Source of the DNA: Christensenella sp. UBA1685
GTDB taxonomy: Bacteria > Bacillota > Clostridia > Christensenellales > CAG-138
DNA length: 64,000 bases
Direction: 5' to 3'
Assembly (NCBI GenBank): GCA_002320595.1
Contig: DCKB01000021.1
Coordinates: forward strand, 1 to 64,000
The stretch's first letter is position 1. The number at the start of each line of letters is the position of its first letter. Under the pieces are notes generated by a model, which was given only the letters and a program-made list of their open reading frames with translations, was not told the origin of the DNA and searched no databases. Position numbers and translations under genes: made by a program. This document shows, one piece after another, positions 58,082 through 64,000 of this stretch.

Positions 58082-59914
58082 TCAGCCTTCGATATAAGCG
58101 GTGCGGAAGTAGACAAAACCAAGGGGCGAATAGAGGAAATCCTTCACATTGGTCTTGGCTAAGTAGGGGTTGGTGTAATAATAGATGGGAATCACCGCGT
58201 AGGTGTCCATCAGGGCCTTTTCTGCCTGGTACATAGCGTCCGCACGAGCCTGCATATCGCTGGAGGTCTTGATGGTGGTAATCAGTTGCTCATAAGCCTC
58301 GTTCCAGGTCTGCGATCCATTGCCGTAAACCGCTGCGCTGCCAACAGCGCCATCCTTGCCGAGGCGGGGATGGTTGTTGCCGGAAGCGGCCACATAGATT
58401 TCAAGGAAAGTGATGGAGTCGATATAGTCTGCAATCCAGCCAAGGCGGCTCATGGTAAAATCGCCATTTGAAAGAGCAGTCTGTATCACGGCCCAGTCGC
58501 GCTGGTCAACAGAGACGGTGATGCCATAGTCATCCCACATATCCTGAATGGCAGCGCACATTGCAAGGTTACCGCTGGTGGGGTTGACGCTGTATTCAAA
58601 CACGGGGAAGTCGGTAAAGGTGCCGGTAGCCTCATCAAAGGTGTAATACTTCTTCAGGATATCCAGCGCCTCAGCGATGTTGGCTTCCTTGTCGGCAGGA
58701 TCCACGCTCCACCATTTTTCGGCCTTGGCACGGAACTCGGTACCGGTGCCATCGTCCATGCCTGCAGGAACAAAGCCATATGCGGGCAGCTGGCCGCCCT
58801 GGGTGATGGAATCCACAATGTAGTTCCTGTCAATCAGCAAGCCCAGTGCATGACGCACTTCCGCATTCTGAGCGGGGGTCCAGTCGGTCCAAGCGGCGGG
58901 GTCATCGCTGACGTTGCCGATGCCGGGCTTGAAGCTCTGCTCCACGTTGAACTGAAGGAAGTAAGTGCCGCTGTAGTCACCAATGAAGAAATCCACATTC
59001 ATGCGGTTCGGATCATTCTTCAAAACGGGGATCTGGCTGATGGGAACCCTGGTGGTATACTGATACGTTCCGTTCTCGAAGTTGGCAAAGATTGCGTCGT
59101 CATCGCTGGAAAGGGCGAAGGTGAGCTTATCCAGCTTCACATTGGCGGCATTCCAGTAATTTTCATTGCGCACAAAGACGATCTTGTCGCCCACGGTCCA
59201 CTCTGCCATCTTGAATGCGCCGTTGCTCACATAGGTATCAGCAGAGAAGGTCCAGCCATCGGGGTTGGCTTCCACGATGTCCTTGCGAACCGGGAAATAG
59301 GTGGGGAATGCCATCAGCTGGTTGAAGTAAGGGCACAGCGCACTGGTCACGATGGTGATGGTGCGGGCGGCATCATCGGCCTCAATTGCCAGCTCGGGGG
59401 TAGTATCACTATAGCCTGCGATTACATCGAAGATATACTGATAGTCGGACAGGGTGTTGGGGTCCACAGCGCGGTTCCAGGAATAGGTGAAGTCAGAAGC
59501 CTTCAGTTCAGTGCCATCGCTCCATTTAAGGCCTTCCTTCAGGGTGATCACATACTGATAGGTGCCATCATCAAGCTGGGTGGGCTCAACAACCTCCTGT
59601 GCGCAGTCTGCGATGATGGTCTGCGTGCCGTCCTCATTGGTGTGCCACTGATAGAGGCCGGAGAAGGCATTGGACAGCATGATTGCGCCATCCACGGAAG
59701 AATTGAGGGCAGGGTCGATGGTCTCAGGATCGGGTCCGGTGCAGACCGTCAGCTCCTGCGCCACTCCACCGGCAGGTTCCCCGGGCGTGGTTCCGGGATC
59801 GCCTCCGGGCGTGGTTTCGGAATTGTTTCCGGGCGTGTTGCCGCTTTGTACACAGCCGACCAAGCATGCCGACAGCATGAGAACGGCCAACAGCAATGAA
59901 AACAGTTTCTTCAT
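58082..59914 (-). CDS. oppA: Family-5 peptide-binding lipoprotein OppA (system 3)
   Basis: 610 residues: lipoprotein signal with lipobox LVGC, a Gly/Thr/Pro spacer (GNTPGNNSETTPGGDPGTTPGEP), then SBP_bac_5 (EPTQLDDGTYQYVITLKEGLKWSDGTELKASDFTYSWNRAVDP; LGLLIDRNYIVDSITQGGQ). The WSDGTELKASDF block is that of true oligopeptide-binding OppA. It is the last gene of a leftward oppBCDFA operon, 98 bp after oppF, without a clear promoter of its own. Confidence 0.92.
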   Translation of the reverse strand: MKKLFSLLLAVLMLSACLVGCVQSGNTPGNNSETTPGGDPGTTPGEPAGGVAQELTVCTGPDPETIDPALNSSVDGAIMLSNAFSGLYQWHTNEDGTQTIIADCAQEVVEPTQLDDGTYQYVITLKEGLKWSDGTELKASDFTYSWNRAVDPNTLSDYQYIFDVIAGYSDTTPELAIEADDAARTITIVTSALCPYFNQLMAFPTYFPVRKDIVEANPDGWTFSADTYVSNGAFKMAEWTVGDKIVFVRNENYWNAANVKLDKLTFALSSDDDAIFANFENGTYQYTTRVPISQIPVLKNDPNRMNVDFFIGDYSGTYFLQFNVEQSFKPGIGNVSDDPAAWTDWTPAQNAEVRHALGLLIDRNYIVDSITQGGQLPAYGFVPAGMDDGTGTEFRAKAEKWWSVDPADKEANIAEALDILKKYYTFDEATGTFTDFPVFEYSVNPTSGNLAMCAAIQDMWDDYGITVSVDQRDWAVIQTALSNGDFTMSRLGWIADYIDSITFLEIYVAASGNNHPRLGKDGAVGSAAVYGNGSQTWNEAYEQLITTIKTSSDMQARADAMYQAEKALMDTYAVIPIYYYTNPYLAKTNVKDFLYSPLGFVYFRTAYIEG

Positions 59915-60012
59915 GAGTTGATTCCCTCCTTGTTTATTTGTTTAAAGGCGTCCTGCGCCAAAAAACCTTTGTTCAACGATACGCACACTATATAGCGCTA
60001 TGAATCATAATT

Positions 60013-60984
60013 TCACTTATTCCAGCATGCCACAAGATGCTCGCCGCCACGGTCCTCCAAGGGAGGGGCCTCCTGTGCGCAGCGCTCGCCGGCAAAACGG
60101 CAGCGGGGGCGGAAGGAGCAACCGGAGGGCAGGTTTAAGGGGCTTGGCACATCCCCTTCCAGGATGATTCGCTTGCGCTGGCGTTCGCGGTTGGGATCCG
60201 CCATAGGCACGGCGGAAAGCAGCGAGATGGTGTAAGGATGCATGGGGTTGGTGGAAAACTCCGAGGCATTGGCTATTTCCACGATTCTGCCCAGATACAT
60301 AACCGCAATGCGGTTTGAAATGTGCTCCACAATGGAAAGGTCATGGGCGATGAAAAGATATGTGAGCCCCCTCTCCTTTTGGAGATCTTCAAACATATTT
60401 ATCACCTGAGCCTGGATGGATACGTCCAGCGCCGAGACAGGCTCATCACAAACGATAAATTCCGGATTTACAGCCAAAGCTCTGGCAATGCCGATGCGCT
60501 GACGCTGGCCGCCGGAAAACTCATGGGCATAGCGGGTGGCGTGTTCGCTGGAAAGATCCACCGCATCCATCAGTTCCTTAACGCGGGCAGCCCTCTCGGC
60601 CTTGGTGCTGCAAAGGTTGTTCACATCCAGCGGCTCTGCGATAATGTCTCCCACAGTCATGCGGGGATTCAGGCTTGAATAGGGGTCCTGAAACACAATC
60701 TGCGCCCGCCGGCGCATTTCGCGCACCTGCTGCTTGGTTTTGATATTGATCCCGTTGAAGGTGATGTCTCCACCCGTGGGAGGATAGAGGTGCAAAATCG
60801 TGCGGCCCACGGTGGTCTTTCCGCAGCCTGATTCTCCCACAAGGCCCAGAGTTTCGCCGCGCTTAATGGAGAAAGTCACGCCATCCACCGCCTTGAGCGG
60901 CTTGGATTTCAGGAAGCCTGTGGTAACATTAAAATACTGCTTGAGGTCTTTGACCTCCAGAATGGTATCGCTGCACTTTTCCAT
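60013..60984 (-). CDS. oppF: Oligopeptide ABC ATPase OppF (system 3)
   Basis: 323 residues. Walker A GESGCGKT, FQDPYSSLNPRMTVG, signature FSGGQRQR, Walker B FIVCDE, and a C-terminus with GDVPSPLNLPSGCSFRPRCRFAGERCAQEAPPL, the Cys-containing tail typical of OppF/DppF. Starts 1 bp after the oppD stop, with AAGGAGG inside oppD. Confidence 0.94.
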   Translation of the reverse strand: MEKCSDTILEVKDLKQYFNVTTGFLKSKPLKAVDGVTFSIKRGETLGLVGESGCGKTTVGRTILHLYPPTGGDITFNGINIKTKQQVREMRRRAQIVFQDPYSSLNPRMTVGDIIAEPLDVNNLCSTKAERAARVKELMDAVDLSSEHATRYAHEFSGGQRQRIGIARALAVNPEFIVCDEPVSALDVSIQAQVINMFEDLQKERGLTYLFIAHDLSIVEHISNRIAVMYLGRIVEIANASEFSTNPMHPYTISLLSAVPMADPNRERQRKRIILEGDVPSPLNLPSGCSFRPRCRFAGERCAQEAPPLEDRGGEHLVACWNK

Positions 60985-60985
60985 G

Positions 60986-62011
<1,026 letters not shown>

Positions 62012-62012
62012 A

Positions 62013-63086
62013 TTATTCCTCCTTCAGCTTGGGATCGAAGGCATCCCTGAGGCCGTTGCCCAACAGGTTCAGCGACAGGATAATCAGGAAGATCGCCAGC
62101 GCCGGCACGATAAGCAGATAGGGCCGGATAATCATCTGGCTGCGGGCGTCCGCCGCAAGGGAACCCAGGCTCGGCATGGGGATTGAAACGCCCAGGCCCA
62201 AAAAGCTCAGGAAGCTTTCCGTAAAGATGGCGGATGGGATCTGCAATGCTGCGGAAATGAAGATGACGGAGATGCAGTTTGGCAGCATGTGCTTGCGGAT
62301 TATGCGGCTGGGCTTTGCGCCGATGGCCTGCGCCGCCAAAACAAATTCCTGCTTTTTAATGGAGAGCACCTGGCCGCGGACCAGCCGCGCCATGCCCACC
62401 CAATAAAGCAGGCCAAACACAACGAAGATGCTCACCATGCCGCTGCCAAGCTTTGCTACCGCCGAACCCGCCAAAGGCCCGTTTGTCAGCACATCCTTGA
62501 TGGAGACGGAAAGGAGGATAATCACCAGCATATCCGGAAGGGAATAGATGATGTCCACTATGCGCATCATCACAAGGTCAACCTTGCCGCCGAAATAGCC
62601 GGAGACGGCGCCGTATATCACGCCGATGATCACCACGATGGCTGCGGCGATGATGCCCACCAGCAACGAAATGCGCGTGCCGAAAATGACGCGGGCGGCG
62701 TAATCCCGGCCCAGCTCATCCGTCCCCAGAATGTGGGGGAACACATGCCCGCCGCTGTCGATGATAGCCTGCTCGGCCGGGCTGTATTGGAACGGGGCCA
62801 GATAGTTGGTGGTTATGCTGTTCTTGCCGGCGCTGGTGGTGGCGTAGTCATAAGGATAAAAGGAAGGCACACCGAAGGCGATTATCATTATGATTGCCAA
62901 TACCACAAGGCATGAAATGGAAATCTTATCCTTTTTCAGCTTGCGGATACCATCCTTAAAAAAGGTGGTGCTTTCCCGCATGCGGTCCTGTTGGCGTTTT
63001 TCATCCGCAGTGGCAAGCTCGAACTTGCTTAAATCCATCTGCATGCTCAGCGGCGATTTCTTCGGGAGTTCATTTTTGATTTCCAT
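62013..63086 (-). CDS. oppC: Oligopeptide ABC permease OppC (system 3)
   Basis: 357 residues, with a long N-terminal cytoplasmic part and an extracytoplasmic stretch after TM1 (NSITTNYLAPFQYSPAEQAIIDSGGHVFPHILGTDELGRDYAARVIFGTRISLLVG). Coupling loop SIKKQEFVLAAQAIGAKPSRIIRKHMLPNCI. The C-terminus GNGLRDAFDPKLKEE is typical. GGGGAGA before the ATG. Confidence 0.93.
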   Translation of the reverse strand: MEIKNELPKKSPLSMQMDLSKFELATADEKRQQDRMRESTTFFKDGIRKLKKDKISISCLVVLAIIMIIAFGVPSFYPYDYATTSAGKNSITTNYLAPFQYSPAEQAIIDSGGHVFPHILGTDELGRDYAARVIFGTRISLLVGIIAAAIVVIIGVIYGAVSGYFGGKVDLVMMRIVDIIYSLPDMLVIILLSVSIKDVLTNGPLAGSAVAKLGSGMVSIFVVFGLLYWVGMARLVRGQVLSIKKQEFVLAAQAIGAKPSRIIRKHMLPNCISVIFISAALQIPSAIFTESFLSFLGLGVSIPMPSLGSLAADARSQMIIRPYLLIVPALAIFLIILSLNLLGNGLRDAFDPKLKEE

Positions 63087-63098
63087 ATTCTCCCCCCT

Positions 63099-64000
63099 TT
63101 ACTCAAAGTCGATGCGCTTATCGAGAATTTTATATATTACATCACTGATAAATGTCATAAAAATCATGATAAGCGAAAGGAATATGGTGGTGCCCATAAT
63201 CATGGGATAATCCGAACTTTGGATGCTGCTGACAAAGTACTTGCCCAGCCCCGGCACGGAGAATATCTGCTCCACCACGAAGCTGCCGGTAACGATGTAA
63301 GCAATCATGGGGCCTGCATAGGTGACCACGGGGGTGAGAGCATTTTTGAGGGCATGTTTGAAGAGCACTTTCTTCTGATGGACGCCCTTTGCCCGGGCGG
63401 TGCGGATATAATCCTGGCCAAGCACATCCAGCATGCTGGAGCGGGTGAGCCTTGTAATATATGCGGAGGGATACAGCATCAGCGCCAATACCGGCATGAT
63501 TAGTCCCCCCGGGTCGGTGCCCCGGGTTGGCAGGATGGCCCACCAGACGCCGAACGCCCACAATAAAATTATGGCCACCACAAAGTTCGGTAGTGAAACT
63601 GATGCGGTGGTCAGAACCAGTATTGTTTTATCCAGTGTGGTGTCCCTCTTAATGGCCGCGAGTGCGCCCAGCACCACGCCCGTGACAATGGCAAGCATCG
63701 CTGCGATCAAGCCAATTTTTCCGCTGGTCTTAAAGCCTTCCCCCACGAGCGACATCACAGACCTGCCTCTAAAGTTTATGGAATCGCCAAAGTCCAGTTT
63801 GAGCACATTGCCCAAATACTGCACATATTGCTGGCCCAAGGGCTTATCCAATCCATATTTTGCTTCCAACGCTTTTTTAACGGATTCTGTAAGAGCCTTT
63901 TGTTTGTTGAACGGGCTGGATGGAACGGCGTGCATAACAAAAAAAGTTATTGTTATGATCAAAATGATTGTGAACACCGCCAACAGCGACCGTTTCAGGA
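63099..64000 (-). CDS. oppB: Oligopeptide ABC permease OppB (system 3), partial
   Basis: At least 300 residues; the frame stays open to the right edge, where it reads LKRSLLAVFTIILIITITFFVMHAVPSSPFNKQ, so the true start lies outside the window. Coupling loop LDVLGQDYIRTARAKGVHQKKVLFKHALKNALTPVVTY and GSFVVEQIFSVPGLGKYFVSSI are OppB features. It is the first visible gene of the third system; upstream genes or the promoter are not seen. Confidence 0.93.
   Translation of the reverse strand, partial: LKRSLLAVFTIILIITITFFVMHAVPSSPFNKQKALTESVKKALEAKYGLDKPLGQQYVQYLGNVLKLDFGDSINFRGRSVMSLVGEGFKTSGKIGLIAAMLAIVTGVVLGALAAIKRDTTLDKTILVLTTASVSLPNFVVAIILLWAFGVWWAILPTRGTDPGGLIMPVLALMLYPSAYITRLTRSSMLDVLGQDYIRTARAKGVHQKKVLFKHALKNALTPVVTYAGPMIAYIVTGSFVVEQIFSVPGLGKYFVSSIQSSDYPMIMGTTIFLSLIMIFMTFISDVIYKILDKRIDFE

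Noticed and set aside
58850..59899. 349-codon plus-strand frame opposite oppA of system 3
   Set aside because: Mirror of a strongly supported lipoprotein gene; low-complexity Gly/Ile/Val composition and no ribosome site.

Overview
The window looks like a chromosomal segment of an anaerobic gut- or rumen-type Firmicute (class Clostridia, possibly a Christensenellales or Oscillospirales relative). Evidence: strong AGGAGG ribosome sites, sigma-A promoters with 17-bp spacing, lipoprotein signals, YtrA/GntR/RpiR/BlaI regulators, a PstSCAB-PhoU-PhoBR locus and three Opp-type peptide transporters. Lineage is inferred from gene content only. No rRNA, tRNA, CRISPR array or prophage was seen.

Layout. 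1-1700: an IS481-type transposase and, beside it, the truncated end of a SLOG/DUF1273 gene divergent from a small XRE regulator across a twin operator. 1.8-8.6 kb: a frameshifted MATE pump, a PQQ-type beta-propeller envelope protein, a YtrA-type regulator with a membrane protein, a LexA-like regulator divergent from a tiny membrane protein, and a zinc-ribbon membrane protein. 8.9-15.4 kb: a complete phosphate locus (a PstS with its halves in swapped order, PstC, PstA, PstB, PhoU, PhoB, PhoR). 15.4-29.6 kb: a BlaR1/BlaI-like pair with an atypical sensor, zinc-ribbon proteins, an NlpC/P60 hydrolase, an 8-oxoguanine-deaminase-like enzyme, several DUF membrane proteins, a Na/Pi cotransporter under a promoter built like the pst promoter, a DUF134/NifX-type pair and an aspartoacylase-like enzyme.

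29.6-41.5 kb is a divergon that I read as a system for importing and degrading isoaspartyl (beta-aspartyl) peptides. Leftward: oppA, oppB, oppC, a fused oppDF, a serine beta-lactamase-fold hydrolase and a cyanophycinase-family peptidase. Rightward: an RpiR regulator, an M42 aminopeptidase and an isoaspartyl dipeptidase. Import, cleavage and regulation lie in one unit.

41.8-58.0 kb is visibly richer in A+T: a CoA-disulfide-reductase/rhodanese fusion with a C_GCAxxG_C_C protein, a GntR regulator, a PatB-type C-S lyase, and a nine-gene leftward operon (DeoC-like aldolase, FGGY kinase, ornithine-cyclodeaminase-family protein, creatininase-family amidohydrolase, OppABCDF) that looks like uptake and catabolism of an unidentified sugar- or polyol-amino-acid conjugate. 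A C39-type cysteine protease and a nitroreductase flank it. 58.1-64.0 kb is a third Opp system, oppB-C-D-F-A, cut by the right edge.
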